Source: Cyprinodon diabolis
Lineage: Eukaryota; Chordata; Actinopteri; Cyprinodontiformes; Cyprinodontidae
Direction: 5' to 3'
Assembly: GCA_030533445.1 (NCBI GenBank)
Contig: CM060066.1
Span: 37,800,235-37,864,234 of the forward strand
DNA: 64,000 nucleotides
Position numbers and translations under genes: made by a program. Below are positions 1 through 34,020 of this stretch, one piece after another. Position 1 is the first letter of the stretch, and each line of letters opens with the position of its first letter. Under the pieces are notes generated by a model. That model saw only the letters and a program-made list of their open reading frames with translations. It had not been told where the DNA came from and ran no database searches.

Positions 1-698
1 CCAATGACTTGGATAATTATTAAATTGAAAGATTTTTATTTATAAACTCGATGTTCTACAGGCCATTAGCAGAGAAAAACCCCTCACCATCATACATCCC
101 TCACTGTGTTTAACAATGGGCATGGGGTGCATGTAGATTTATCTGAGTTAAATAGCTGAATTACCTCCTTAGCTTATCATCACTGTGATAGGATTCCCTT
201 TCTACTTGAATAAACTTGAATAAATTGAAAATTAACCTCACAGGTTTCTTAATTTCTTTGTAATCCTTAGACCAGTGAATTTCTGTGATGTATAGTGGTA
301 CATTTGAGTACACAATGCATGTTTTGTTTAGTCGAGAATCAATGATTAAATGAACGGTACAAAAATGTATAGAATACATGTTCAAAAACTGCAAATATGA
401 AGCTATTTTTGTAAAAAAAAAAATGTTTCTTATGATTGTTAAAATTATATTTTTACTATTGTGGTTATAATGGTTTTGTATTTCAGATTAAATATTATAT
501 TATGGTATTATTCCTTCTGTTCATTTTATTTTACTAAATAATAATTAATATAAATATATTTACAATTTATCAAATTTTAGTCATAAAGAAATGAATATAA
601 GAAAAAGAATGTTAAAGGTATTAATCAAAAAATAATAAGAAGTGGTGATGGTAGTTTTGATAGGATTATCTCCTTTTTGTTATCACTCTGATTGGGAC
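1..698 (+). other. INTS12 last intron, upstream part
   Basis: AT-rich intron sequence. I see no exon with acceptable splice sites and no INTS12-like peptide in any frame, so the next upstream INTS12 exon must lie before the window. Confidence 0.5.
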
Positions 699-699
699 T

Positions 700-1083
700 T
701 AAACTATTAAGCAGATTACTTGTGATTAATCGATTATGGAATTAATCGTCAACTATTTAGTAATCGATGAATTGTTAACTGGAGTATAGAGACTTTAAAA
801 CATGCCTTTAGCTGACAGAGCGAACCATTTACAGCTATAAATATATCTGAATGGTAAAAAAATATATAAACATTCTGCATTTAAGATAAAAAGAAATGTT
901 TTCGTCTATCAATACACTCTATCCAGAACTTCTCAATTGGATAAGTTTTAGTTGGTTTAGCTGGTTTAATTTGATTAAAAAATCTTCTTTAAAGAATATT
1001 TGGCTATCCAATTCTTAATCAATTAATCAAAAAAATAATTAACAGATTAATCAATTTGCAAAATAGTCGTTAGTTGCAGCCCT
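700..1083. mobile_element. degenerate hAT-type non-autonomous element in INTS12 intron
   Basis: The right end reads CGTTAGTTGCAGCCCT, the inverse of the common fish terminal motif AGGGCTGCAACTAACG. The interior repeats ATTAATCGATTA / TAATCGAT motifs typical of that family. The left end is not recognisable, so the left border is approximate. Confidence 0.45.
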
Positions 1084-1198
1084 GACTTTGATATTAATTT
1101 CCAAAACATCTATAAATAATGTCTTGTTATACAGATACAATCATTTCCCATGTTTATCCCTAATTGTTTTTCCTGTTGCTCCCTATTTTTTCCTGCAG

Positions 1199-1747
1199 AC
1201 TCCGGCCACGTTAGCCAACCCTACCAGCAGCAGCTCCTCCTCCCCAGGCAGCGGTCTCACAGGCTGGGCTGCCTTTGGTGCCAAAACAAGCCCGTCTGTT
1301 CCTGCTACCTCCAAACTGGCCTCTTCAGGTACAAGCGGTAGCAGCAAGACTGTGACGGCTCCTTCTGGTCAGAAACCGGTGGGTTTGTCTGGACTAGCAG
1401 GAGCCAAATCAGGACTTGGAGGAGCGAAGGTCACTGGGAGCAGCAATGGAAACGGCTCCAGCCAAGCAGCTCTGAAAACTCCTCCGCCTCTAACTCTGGG
1501 AAAGCAGGCACTGAACCGCTCATCCAGCAATGAGAGCCAAGGGAAAGGCTCCGCTTCATCCGGAGCCAGCTCACCAAGCAGCTCCCAGGCACCGACTGGG
1601 GGGAACGGGGGGAATAACGGAGGAGGGAACGGGAACAATGGGAACGGCTCAAAGGGCGTGCCGACCTCTCAGGAGTCCCAGCTTAACGCCATGAAACGCT
1701 TGCAGATCTTTAAGAAGAAAGCAGCTCAGAAGAAACTGAAGAAATGA
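1199..1747 (+). CDS. INTS12: INTS12 last coding exon (Integrator complex subunit 12, C-terminus)
   Basis: This is the 3' terminal coding exon. The acceptor (TTTTTTCCTGCAG) ends at 1198, the exon opens in phase 0 with TPATLANP, and TGA is at 1745-1747, giving 182 residues. INTS12 is a small PHD-finger subunit of the Integrator complex, which acts with RNA polymerase II in snRNA 3' processing and promoter-proximal attenuation in the nucleus. The PHD finger lies in upstream exons outside the window. What is visible is the known low-complexity Ser/Gly/Asn/Pro-rich C-terminal half, with an SGLTGWAAFG motif near the start, a Gly/Asn run near the middle and a basic tail (MKRLQIFKKKAAQKKLKK). Being next to ARHGEF38 agrees with vertebrate gene order. 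An open frame continues upstream to 1088 but is intron read-through. Partial gene; high confidence. Confidence 0.92.
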   Translation, partial: TPATLANPTSSSSSSPGSGLTGWAAFGAKTSPSVPATSKLASSGTSGSSKTVTAPSGQKPVGLSGLAGAKSGLGGAKVTGSSNGNGSSQAALKTPPPLTLGKQALNRSSSNESQGKGSASSGASSPSSSQAPTGGNGGNNGGGNGNNGNGSKGVPTSQESQLNAMKRLQIFKKKAAQKKLKK

Positions 1748-1943
1748 GGAATATATGAGGTAGCAGAGAGTAAAGGTGATGCTGCAGCATTGTGTTTGCA
1801 CTTCAAGAGCTTCTGCATAAGGAGAAACCACCATCCAGTTACATACTTGAACTTTACCTTAAAGCAGCTGGATATGACACGTGCCTCTTCTCTCCTAGCA
1901 AAGCTAACCAATGAGTAAAGTGTCACTTTTTAACAACCCGGTA

Positions 1944-1949
1944 AATAAA
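1944..1949 (+). terminator. INTS12 polyadenylation signal
   Basis: A canonical AATAAA lies 197 bases after the INTS12 stop codon, followed by T/G-rich sequence. It would give a short 3'UTR of about 220 bases. The assignment rests on position and motif only. Confidence 0.6.
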
Positions 1950-1999
1950 TCAACTCTTCTCTCAAACTGACTCCATCTGTCTCTTTGTTCAGGGTTTTT

Positions 2000-2665
2000 A
2001 CTTCCTTCTTCCTGTTTCTAGGCTCTTAAGATCTTTAAACCCTTCGTCATTGTGTTCTCTCCTCCTTTGTTATGTCTCTCCTCTCTTACTCCGTTATGGT
2101 CTACCTTCATGTTGTCATTTTGTTTATTTTAAATCCTCTCTTTTCCCTTTTACTTTTTTTACTTTCCTCATTTATCACCCTCCCTTTCCATTTTCTTCTT
2201 GTCTTTCATCTGTTGCTTTTTCTTTCTTCAACCTTCTGACCTTCAACCTTTTTTCTTCCTTTATTTGTACTCTTAAGTTTTGGCTGTTCATGTTTTAAAT
2301 GCATTATTTAATCCCTTTCCCTCTTTCCTTTTGTACTTCCTTCTTCCCTCTAGCCTTTCTTTCCTCCATTTGGCTGCCTTTATTGTTTTTTTTTCCTTAA
2401 TTTTTTCATTTCACTCTCACATTCCTTTCTTCATTATTTAGTTGCTTCCTTCCTCCTGTGCTTTATCATTTCTTTTTTTCCTTGCATCTTAGACCTTTCC
2501 TTCCTTCCTTCCTCTTATCTAATTCCTTCATTGCATCCTGCCGCTTATCTTTATGTGGTTCTATCTCAAATTTTTGTTACATTTCCTTCTTTAGCTTATA
2601 GCTTCATTTCCTTCCTTCTGTCCTTCATCTTGTTCTTTCTCTTTGTATTTTTTATATCTTCCATA
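2000..2665 (+). repeat. long pyrimidine-rich tract downstream of INTS12
   Basis: About 650 bases are mostly C and T on the + strand, with repeated TTCCTTCC-type motifs (for example near 2500-2515). It is low-complexity sequence with strong strand asymmetry. It begins about 50 bases after the INTS12 polyadenylation signal. Confidence 0.6.
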
Positions 2666-2688
2666 TTAAAGGCTGTCCCCTGTTAGTA

Positions 2689-2985
2689 CACTGCAAAAAA
2701 AATTATCAAAATAAGCTATTTTTTCTTAAAATAAGTGCATTTCTTCTTGAATTAAGAGGGTAAGTGAGATACTTTGCCATTGGAACAGGACAATTTACAT
2801 TTAAAATAAGAAAAAAGATTGCATTCTCTTATTTCAAGAGGATAGTATCTAATTATCTTATTTTAAGAGTAAAAAAAAATACTCATTCCATTTGCAAATC
2901 ATTTTATTTACTTACTCAAAGTAAGGGTAAATACACTTAATCTAAGATTTTTTTTTTTACTTATTTGTAGATAGTTTTTGCAGTG
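2689..2985. mobile_element. palindromic MITE, copy A
   Basis: The terminal inverted repeats are CACTGCAAAAA at the left and TTTTTGCAGTG at the right, flanked on both sides by TA (2687-2688 and 2986-2987). The interior is self-complementary, with segments such as CTTAAAATAAGTGCATTT and CTTATTTCAAGAGG. No coding capacity. A related copy lies at 16390-16666. The TA duplication suggests Tc1/mariner-type mobilisation. Confidence 0.7.
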
Positions 2986-2989
2986 TACA

Positions 2990-4205
2990 TGCGCTAAAAT
3001 ATTTGAAAATATTCCTATTTTAGAACAAAGATTGGAAAAATTGGAGTCTGGAAGTCTGAAATTTATTTTTATTTATTAAATATGAATCCATATATTCAGA
3101 AAAAATAATGATACAAGTCATAAAACATCTTGGATAGATCATAAAAATATTCTTCATTGTCTACTTCATTTATATAAATCACTTCTAAATCAGTTGACAT
3201 ATTAAATTTACTTCATGATTATGTCACTTCATCAATATAAACAACACTGAGGTACAAAAAGTGCTCAGCAAAGTGCACTGCAGTTCCATCCGATTACCCA
3301 TCTCACCTCATATCCCAACCCAAATGACAGGATAAATACCAACGGTGAGTTCATGCGCTACATTCATATCAAAGAGCAGTTAAACAAGGCGGCAAAAAAA
3401 TGTCTACATTACAAAGGTGCAGTTTAAGCATTCACAAAGCAGAACGTCAACATATTTATGTTTATAGAGCTTTTTCTTCTTACAAAACATTAAAAAAAAA
3501 CCACTATGATAAAGTTTACACTGAATTTGATTGGAATTAGTGATTTTCATTTATGCTGCTGTAATAGTGTGGATGTATTGTACCTAACATAAACAATATG
3601 ACTGAAGGATTTTAGATAGCAACACACCTCGGGGAATCATTTTTTGTTTAAATAAAAGCACTCCTGTTAAACTAAAAACGTAAACCTGTAGTGCTTTCTA
3701 CACCAGTAGAAAATGTATACCGGTATTTAAAAATAAACAATCCAAACAAGTGTCTTGTTTTTGCAGCAGTTTGATATGAATCTGAAAATTAAAAACTTTC
3801 AGTTTGAGTTCATTCTGTAGGAAACAAATCCTTTTTGAAAAATAGCCCTGCTCTCAATGGCGTCTCTAGAAATTCCTGGAGATTATTAACTAGACCAGGA
3901 GGTTTTATATTTTAATTCTTAACCTTCGAGTGGCTGTTTCCTCTGCTATAATAATGATCTGACACTGGAGACGTTTGTCTTATCCTCTCTTCAGAATGAA
4001 AGTGAACATCCTATGAAAATTAGGCAAATGTATCATGATCTTTAAATTGCTATATTAATATAGCTAGCTGCCTTAACCTGCCCATATCTACAGTCAGATC
4101 AATGATAACATAACTGGAAGAGTGAGGAAAAAGAAGAGATGTGTACCTCATTTCATCAATTCACATTGAGGAGGCTGATGAACAAAAACAATCTGCAAAA
4201 CTTGG
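2990..4205. other. gene-free sequence between INTS12 and ARHGEF38 3' ends
   Basis: AT-rich intergenic sequence without a supportable ORF. Part may be the ARHGEF38 3'UTR, since that gene is transcribed toward this region, but no single polyadenylation signal can be chosen. Confidence 0.5.
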
Positions 4206-4213
4206 CTCAGTAT

Positions 4214-4566
4214 TAGGTGTGCACAGATGGCAGGTTTCTGGCCGATCACTCATTCCTGATCTTTACAAAGCCCGACATACTCATTCCGATTTTCACTTTT
4301 GTAATCAGACCATAACGGACCTTCAATATTTTAATCTTATCTTATTGAAAAACATTCATCAGTACCGTGAAAAAAATATAAACGTCAAAAATATCTGCTC
4401 TCAAATATAGATCAAGGTCTACAGCAAAAACATTTGGTAATTTTCAGACTTCTACAGAGGTGGATAAGATTGGCTTCATATCTAAGTATCGTCTGATAGC
4501 ACATCTCCAAAAATTAAGGACATCGACACCAATCAATCAGCCGGCTGAACAATCGGTGCACCCCTA
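4214..4566. mobile_element. hAT-type MITE
   Basis: The left end TAGGTGTGCACAGAT and the right end (reverse complement TAGGGGTGCACCGATTG) form imperfect terminal inverted repeats of the fish 'GGGGTGCACCGAT' family. The flanking 8-mers CTCAGTAT (4206-4213) and CTTAGTAG (4567-4574) agree at six of eight positions, fitting a decayed 8-bp hAT target duplication. No transposase is present. Confidence 0.65.
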
Positions 4567-5189
4567 CTTAGTAGAGCAACTATTGACACCGATCCATCTG
4601 TGGTCCATCCATCAGCCTTTTATTTTAGCTCTTTTAAACACATCTTTAGCTGCACTGCCAATAATTATACAGGCCATCGTGTTTAAAAGAATCATATCCA
4701 ACATTAAAAAAAAACAGACAGGTGTCTTTGATAAGATAGACTGGCGCATACAAGACCTTTGTGCATAAGCAATTTAGAGTAGGAAATTCTTTTTGAAAAT
4801 AATGAAAGTATCATGTTCTGGCTACAGATTATGACGAAAAAACTTGAACTTCTAAAATTATAGGGGTGCCTGAGCCAACTTGCTGAAATAAAGAAACCAT
4901 TACTGCCAAACGATGGCTCACTAATTAGGCCTCTTCTTAAATACATAAAAAAATAATGTATTAATTAGAATCTGATGCATTAGAGCAACACATTTCTTCT
5001 TGAAGAAAAGGCCTCGATATTAAACTCAAAATAGATGAATATTCATAATTTTCCAAATCAATGTTACTGCAGAAGTTTGAAATGAAATCCTAACTATATG
5101 AATCAGCTTTTAGTAAGAAATAAGGGGTATATGTTTTTTTTCCCCGTTATTTTTTCTTATATAACTATTTGAAACAAGGCCTTCTAGAT

Positions 5190-27193
<22,004 letters not shown>

Positions 27194-27220
27194 GGTGAGC
27201 CAGTCAGCTTCCCCTTTCCT

Positions 27221-27345
27221 CAGGTAGGTAAAGGATAACAGCTAAATAGAGAGCCTGCCTGGGAAGTGCAACAGGTGTACTGTTCACTGTGTCCTGCCTG
27301 TCTGCTCTACACAGGTAGCACAGCTCCTCCCTCCCCACCTACCTG
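27221..27345. promoter_or_regulatory. cluster of CAGGTR E2-boxes upstream of ARHGEF38
   Basis: Four E2-box cores lie within 125 bases directly upstream of the ARHGEF38 start: CAGGTA 27221-27226, CAGGTG 27272-27277, CAGGTA 27312-27317 and TACCTG 27340-27345. Such bipartite sites bind ZEB/SNAIL repressors and bHLH proteins at epithelial promoters. The role here is inferred; the transcription start is not known. Confidence 0.35.
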
Positions 27346-27499
27346 TCATGAGGGCCACACCTCTGCCCTTACTGTGCTAGGCTCTCCTCCCTTTAGACCA
27401 TCGCATCTACCCACCAAAAAAACATCATGTACTTTGTCTTTACTTAAAAGGTTTGAAAAAAAAACTGTAGCAGTAATCTCCTCACTCCTACACTAAAAT

Positions 27500-27939
27500 A
27501 AAATGAACCGAAATAAATACCTCTCACTTATTGACAAGGAGCTAACTACTGATAAGGAAGGTAAATAAGGTAGTCATGCAAATGACCTGCCTATAAAACA
27601 TTATGAAATTCTGCTTCATATTTAAACAGCAATGGAGAGCATTTTCTGCTTTTAACTGTAAACAGCATCTCTCTAAGTTCAAACATCATTCCAAAGTTTA
27701 TTTCTCAAATATTTTAATTCAAACTGTGAAACAAGGATTTAGTATATGAAAAGTGATATGTGCTTTAATATAATTTTTTCCCTGTTAAACTTGATGAATT
27801 AAGCTTCAAAACCAGTTAAAAACCTGTAGGAATCACATGAATACATTTAGTTTCTTAGATAATCTAAATATGATATAAAAGGATTTTTTTTACAGAAATG
27901 ATGACCTGTTAAAAATTATTATCATTTACTACATACTTT
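27500..27939. other. spacer upstream of ARHGEF38
   Basis: AT-rich sequence with no gene or bounded element recognised. Confidence 0.5.
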
Positions 27940-28300
27940 CTACATGCCCTCATAACTTGCTGTGGGGCTCCCATGAGGTACTGCATCAATACAGCATAAC
28001 ATGCAGGTGGTCAGTCTGTAGCTCTGCTGCGATGTAATGGATGTCCAGATTGCCTCGATAGTGGCTTTTAGCTCATCTGTTTTATTATCTTCTTTCTGAC
28101 AATACTCCACAGGTTCCCTATGAGGTTCAGGTTGGGTTACCATGGTGACTATATTGGGTATTGGTACTTTTGCCAGTGTAGGCAGTCCTGCTGGAATATA
28201 AAACAAAAAAAAATCAGGATTTCCACATAGTTTGCCAGTAGTGGTAAGCATAAAGTGCACTAAAATGTTCTGTTACACTCTGAGGTAAATGGAATGCACA
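27940..28300 (-). mobile_element. Tc1/mariner-type transposase relic, copy A
   Basis: On the minus strand the peptide NKTDELKATIEAIWTSITSQ, followed about 20 residues later by IDAVPHGSPTASYE, matches the C-terminal end of fish Tc1/mariner transposases. Intact copies read roughly TDELKAAIKATWASITPQ...IEAVIHAKGAPTKY. The usual DLNPIENLW motif has decayed to PEPHREPVEYC. Terminal repeats were not found. The same family appears at about 42560-42960 and 56500-56790. Confidence 0.65.
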
Positions 28301-31300
28301 CTTTTCTTTAATCTGAAAAAAGACTTTTAAACACTTATCCCCACTTATCTCTTGACAAAATGAGTATGAGAATGACTCTTGAAGGAACTTCACCTTTCTA
28401 CCTTTTGTTAATAAATCTACTCTGGTTGAATATCTTTCTTGAACGGTGAGCAATGATTAAATCTAAGGTAGCATCCCTATTGCCTTTTTACCTAAACATC
28501 GACATATTATCAGCATCTTTCTGCTTTAACTTTCCAGGGCCTGAATGTATGCTGAATTAGGAAGCCATCCAAATACAAGATGTCTGCCGATCTTGCAATC
28601 TTATTGAGTTATCCGTTTGGAACTTAGCTCATTAAAGATTCAAATGTTGGTAAAGATTACTTCCTGTCACTTCGTGATGCCTTATTCCCACCCTCCAAAG
28701 AGTGTTACTGTTGATTTATCCCTAGTAACAACCAGACCTATTTTGCTGTGCTGTGAAAAAACAACACGCCCTACCTAACATTTACTTTGCTTTTTTTTAC
28801 CACAGTTAATGTTAAATAAAACCGAACAAATTTCATTACCTCCAATTGATAACCTGAGTCACAATGCAGTTAGAAAAAGAATTATGATTTACCAATGAGA
28901 AAGGTTAAATTTGTATAATCCTGTTCAAGTTGGAACCAAAATGCCTAAGCCACATGAAACTTTTACTATAAATAATATGCATACTAGTTTATTTTGTGAC
29001 TTTTAGTAGCAGTAAATTATTTATACAAATAGGGTAGCTTAAACAGTCCTTTAGGAGCTGTAATGGGGTTGTAGTAGATGTGTTATAAATCTGATATACG
29101 CCCAAAGAGAATCTTATTTTAGGGAGAATAATAATCATACTTTGACTTTGGCACTGGTGATGGCAATAATCAATATAACTGGCAGAAATAGATGGCCCCA
29201 AAAATAAAATTCACCTTATGAATCTATTGAGGGTTGATCCAGCCCTGCAGGGATGTAACAAAAAGGAAACTATGCAACTCCCCCACCCCTAAACACACAC
29301 CCCCACCCCCAAAAAGAGAAGTTTTGGAGCACAAATAGAATAAAGCCTTATTAGGGTAGGTAGCAATTATTTTACCATATAGGACATTTTTTTTTTCATA
29401 ATTAAGCATTAATTTAAAAGCAGCTTGTTGTATTTACCCTGGTTCTGTTCTTCCAAGTTTTAACATCATATTGGTTAACACCCAAGATTACAGTTACTTT
29501 GAATTAGTGTCTATTTCTTTAAAACACTAATGTCCCATATTCTAAATTTAACAGACTCAAAAGCAAAACAAAAAAAAATCTTGAGTTAAATTTGGAGATC
29601 AAACTATTAAATTCTACAGTATCTGGCATGTTGTAAAGTGAAGGTAAAGCAGCATTGACCACAGGCAGCCTATCTTCATGCACTGCTGACACAAAAAGGA
29701 CAGATATGCAATAACATTTATGAGAGATTGGCGAAACTGACTGAGTTATTATCAACACTGCCCAATTTGGCTAATCCACTTAAGTTTAGTTTTTGAGTGA
29801 CTCAGCATTGGCAGAAATAACCAATGAACTGTTAGGATTTATGTCTCCTTTGTACCTTTGGAAAGCTCAGACAAATCAAATACAATAGTAAGAAACATGA
29901 GTAGTATTGTGTTTCCAGGAAGGACTAGTATAGATAAACCATGCAGACGCTGTAAAGAAGCGTGCAGGAGAGGATACAGCATAATCTGTTTGCATAGAAT
30001 AATTGCTTTGTGCTGAGGGAGCTAGGAGAGCATCTTGTTGTTTAGTGCAGTTGGCTGTACTTGCTGGAAGACGTGGCATATTCCTTGAACTTGGTTAAAC
30101 TGTAAAAACCATGTGATTCAACTGCAGGAAACAAAAACTGTGTTTCCTCTTTAGTTGACCATATAGTTTAAAGAAAAAATATTTCAGACTTATTAAGCTT
30201 TTAGCCCAGTGTAGACTGTGTGTGACCTTCATCCACAGGTACATGTCAAAGCTCTATTGGTGACATTTTAAAATACCTCTGAAGATATTAATGCAACAGC
30301 TTTTATGGGAGGTAGTTTTGGCAGCTGTGTTCGTCATTTGTTTGAAGAGAGACCAACTATAAAGGAGGCACATCAAGGTGAGTGGGTTGGGTGTTTGTTC
30401 AAGGTATATATATGTGTGGACTTTGATCATGATGTATTGTGGAGATTAACACTCAAAAAGAAACAAAGAACAAAAGGGTAGGTTTGGTGGCGATTAAGGC
30501 AGGAGCAGAATCTTTGTTGAAGTTCCTATGGGATCATAAATTGTCGCTCAGTTAGATGTTGGATACTTTGATGTGGATGAATATGCAAAGATTTACACAT
30601 CTTAATAAAATCCTTCATGTTGATTGTGACCCAACAAAAGACTTAATGTTGGATTTTACATTTTCTGTGCCTGTTTTTGTTTCAGTTGATTTCAAAGTGT
30701 AGATGTAGAACAGGAAGCAACATGGTAACAACTAACGAAACATAATAATTAGGACATTTTAGATGCAGTAAATCCATTGATATAAATAAGTATTCTGTTG
30801 AGTTTGTTCACACTAAGCCAAAACATACAGGTCACATGATCTCTTTTAAATATCATTGCATCTTTGGCTGCGGTCATCATGTTTTTAAATTACTTTAATA
30901 TTCTTAATGACATATTTGAGCAAATGTAATTAATAACTTTAATTCAACACATTGTTACACCAATGGCCTTACTAAACTCAAAGTGATGTAAGTAATAAGA
31001 TTATCAGCAAGTATTATACACCATGATATATATTTTCTGTTGGTAGAGGCCCAGATGATTAAACTACTAGAGAACTAAATGCAGCCATACAGAAAGACAA
31101 TAAAATAAAATCAAAACAGTATGAGGGGAAATAACACGGACACAGCTGCAATCTAGGCTGATTGGCAGGAATTATAGATTGACAGATTTTAAGGGAACAG
31201 GGCAAGACAGTGAAATCTGTTTTTACTCACATATTTTTACTAAAATAAGAAACAGAAAAATAATATCCTCGGTGCAGATGACCAGTATGACATTTAAAAC

Positions 31301-31770
31301 CTAAAGAAAATCCAGAAGATGACAAAACCATCAAGACTAAACCTGACATTCATTCAAAAATAAGAAAATATGTAAGACAGAATGTAAAGTTAAATATTAT
31401 GCTTTAACCATATATTTTTTTAACAAGAGTAGAGCTTTTAAAGACACCCTACTTCTGGGATGGGAAATGTAGCAAAAGTGACAGCTAGATGGCAGTAAAA
31501 CAAAGCATTGCTTTTAAAAGCTGGATATGTAAACTATTTATAATGCAGATTTGTGTCAGAAAAAATGAGTTTAAAATCAGCACAGAAGCTGTTTGTCAAG
31601 CTGAGAATCAAAAAAGGTCAGTGGTCACTTAAATGCAAATTTAGCTGCATAGAATTTACAAAGGAAACTTTGTCTTTTGAAGGGTTCCGCTTAATGATTT
31701 AACCTCCACAGAACCTTTGGGCAAGGCAGGATGAATGAAGATCAGTTTCAGTCATACGCGTAACTTCCTT
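28300..31770. other. intergenic sequence between ARHGEF38 and PPA2
   Basis: No gene, exon or bounded mobile element recognised in about 3.4 kb of AT-rich sequence, apart from the C-rich tract at 29278-29316. Confidence 0.45.
29278..29316 (-). other. G-rich tract, candidate G-quadruplex on the minus strand
   Basis: The + strand has CCCC-A-CCCC, about ten bases, then CCCCC-A-CCCCC. This gives four G-runs of at least four on the minus strand with two one-base loops. Confidence 0.5.
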
Positions 31771-33300
31771 AAGTACTGGTGTGGACATGTCCCCACCAAT
31801 CTTGACCGGTAGGGGGACAGTCCCCAACAATATTTTGTACACGTATTTTGTTTTCGATGCTGTGTATATCTGATTAAAATCCCATTCATGCCGCTTCTCA
31901 GAGAGAAAATAAAAAAAAGTTCTCCCCGCTGCTCACCGTCCACAAACCCCGACAAAAAAACTCAGAAAAAATAATCTGTTGCCTCTCGCTTTCTACCCAT
32001 CACCCCCCTCAGCCCTCTCCCCATAACACCTGTCGCTTCCCTCCAAAAATGCTGACCCATTCAGGGACAGCAGTGGACTCAGACTTGTAGGTGAGAGGGA
32101 CTTGTGGAAATATTAAGACCTAATTTTAGTCAGGAGAGACTTAAAGTAGTAAAAGAATAGAGAATAGTGTAAAAATAAGTGAATACCGTATTTAAAATAT
32201 AACTGAACCGTTGGAAAAAAAACTCAAACCACTTTTTTCCGGCCCTGTTCTGTCAGCTACACTAGAGTCCTGCAATGGGTCGGGTACCCGCGAAAAATAC
32301 ATAAATAAAAATAAACGGGTCGGGCGGATATTTTTTTAGTGCGGGCGGTTAGTTGGTGATTTTTTTTTATGCGTGTGTGTTGTTATGGACATCAGAAATA
32401 CTGTTTTAATCCCGGCTTCACTTAAAACTTTTTCCTGACCTTGTTATATATTTGTCATAGTGTTGACATTCAGTAGCAAGCACTGCGCCCCTTTTTCTTT
32501 TATATGTATACGTACATTTAAGATTTAGCGTGTTATGTTGACAACTCATGAGCAAGCTGCTTTTTGCAATCTAGCAGGGAGGTAAGGATAAGATCTTGCA
32601 GGTGTGACGTCACTCTGCAGGGGGTCCAAAGATAAAAGATTTAAACAATTTTGGCATTGTAATTTCAGATTTAAGGGAGTTAGAAAGTTCACTTAGTAAA
32701 AGTGCAAATAATAAATCTGATAACCGATTACTTTTAAGCTGGTTGAACATACTGCGACAGACTGGTGACCTGTCCAGGGTGATCCCACCTCTCACCCAGA
32801 ACGTGGCTAGAGATATGCACCAGCACCTCCTGATCCCACTGAGGGATAAGGTTAAAGAAAATGGATGGTTGAACATAGTCCGCTCTCCCAGATTCTATCA
32901 AATCAGTATTGATACCCTGCTGGTGGATGTTCTTGACAGAAAGACGGAGTTGCTTAATCATATTCTGCTTAAGGCCCCATAAGATCTTGTCCGAGTCCTG
33001 GTTTAAAAGTAAATTAATTTTAAAAAGTGACCTAAAATTGACCGTCAATATATGTTCTACAAAATTGATATATTTATTTGATTTCTTTGATTTGTACTGT
33101 CTGTTTAGATTTATGTGATATTTTTTGCACAAAATATATAAGTGAATATTGTAACAGTTATGTTTTCAACTGTAAGCATTAAATGGATAAATGTTATTCA
33201 CATTTTTTTGGATTTATCCTTTCCAACAACAACAAAAAAAAAAGCCGTCAGGTAGCTCCCTTTCCTTATGAGCCGTCCCCACCAACTTTCAACACAAATT
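31771..33300. mobile_element. probable unclassified repeat with TGTCCCCACCAA motifs
   Basis: ACATGTCCCCACCAA near 31785 and CCGTCCCCACCAACTTTC near 33273 are family-like motifs, and between them is low-complexity sequence. No inverted termini or target duplication could be fixed, so the borders are soft. It contains a younger short retroposon at 32752-32865. Confidence 0.35.
32752..32865 (+). mobile_element. short retroposon (LINE 3'-tail type), copy A
   Basis: Begins CTGCGACAGACTGGTGACCT, contains CTGTCCAGGGTG...CCTCTCACCC and ends in a short ATGG tail. This is the common fish LINE 3' end that carries (ATGG)n. TGGTTGAACATA flanks it exactly (32740-32751 and 32866-32877), a 12-bp target duplication. 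A second insertion lies at 36959-37072. Confidence 0.7.
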
Positions 33301-33554
33301 TACACCCTTGGTTTCAATGTTGATATTTTGAATGTTCCGATATTTGTGAACATATATAATGTCCTCTAAATGTGAAACAGAAAATAAAAATCAGCTAAAG
33401 CACTGAACATTATTAACATACAAAGAGAGTTCAGATCATGTTCTGGATAGGCAAAGGTGTTCGAAACATCAAGGAGCATTTAGTTAATGCTACTTGCAGC
33501 TTGTCTTAATGCTTGTTTTAACATTTACGTTTTGATTTTTTTGGGAAGTATCAG

Positions 33555-33610
33555 GAGATGGATGGATGGATGGATGGATGGATGGATGGACGGACGGACA
33601 GACGGATGGA
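33555..33610. repeat. (GATG)n microsatellite
   Basis: Seven or more GGAT units, then GGAC/AGAC variants. Confidence 0.9.
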
Positions 33611-34020
33611 AGAACATTTGATTAGATTAATGTATGATTAGGGAATGTGTCTAATCAGATTTATTAAAAAAATATATATATTTCCATTTAAATATGGGAA
33701 TTGAAGATAGCTTTTCAAGTTCCATTATTTAATAGTGGATTGATACATACTATTTACAATTACTCTTAAAAAAATTCAATCTAGAACATACGATTAGAAA
33801 ATGCTTTTCAAAATTGATTTCAAATTGCCTTGATTTATACTTTAAGTTTAAAATGGCACGTTTAGTTTTTCAGTGATATATCTTGGTTCTGCCAGAGAAC
33901 ACTATGAGAGAGGGAATTTCAGGGAATAACTAGTCAAAAACATCAACCTACAACACCTTAGCACAAACATACTTTAAAAAAAAACAGATGCTTAGTATTT
34001 TTCAACAGTATAAAAAAAAT

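Noticed and set aside
1088..1198. Upstream extension of the INTS12 frame
   Set aside because: It is intron: a strong branch/polypyrimidine tract and CAG acceptor end at 1198, and the peptide before it is not INTS12-like.
1369..1638. 89-codon ORF on minus opposite INTS12
   Set aside because: Shadow of the Ser/Gly-rich coding exon on +.
4141..4768. ORFs at 4141-4410 and 4460-4768 on +
   Set aside because: They run across the hAT MITE and its flanks, with no family similarity.
33555..33610. Tandem array considered as CRISPR-like
   Set aside because: Simple 4-bp microsatellite without spacers in a vertebrate genome.
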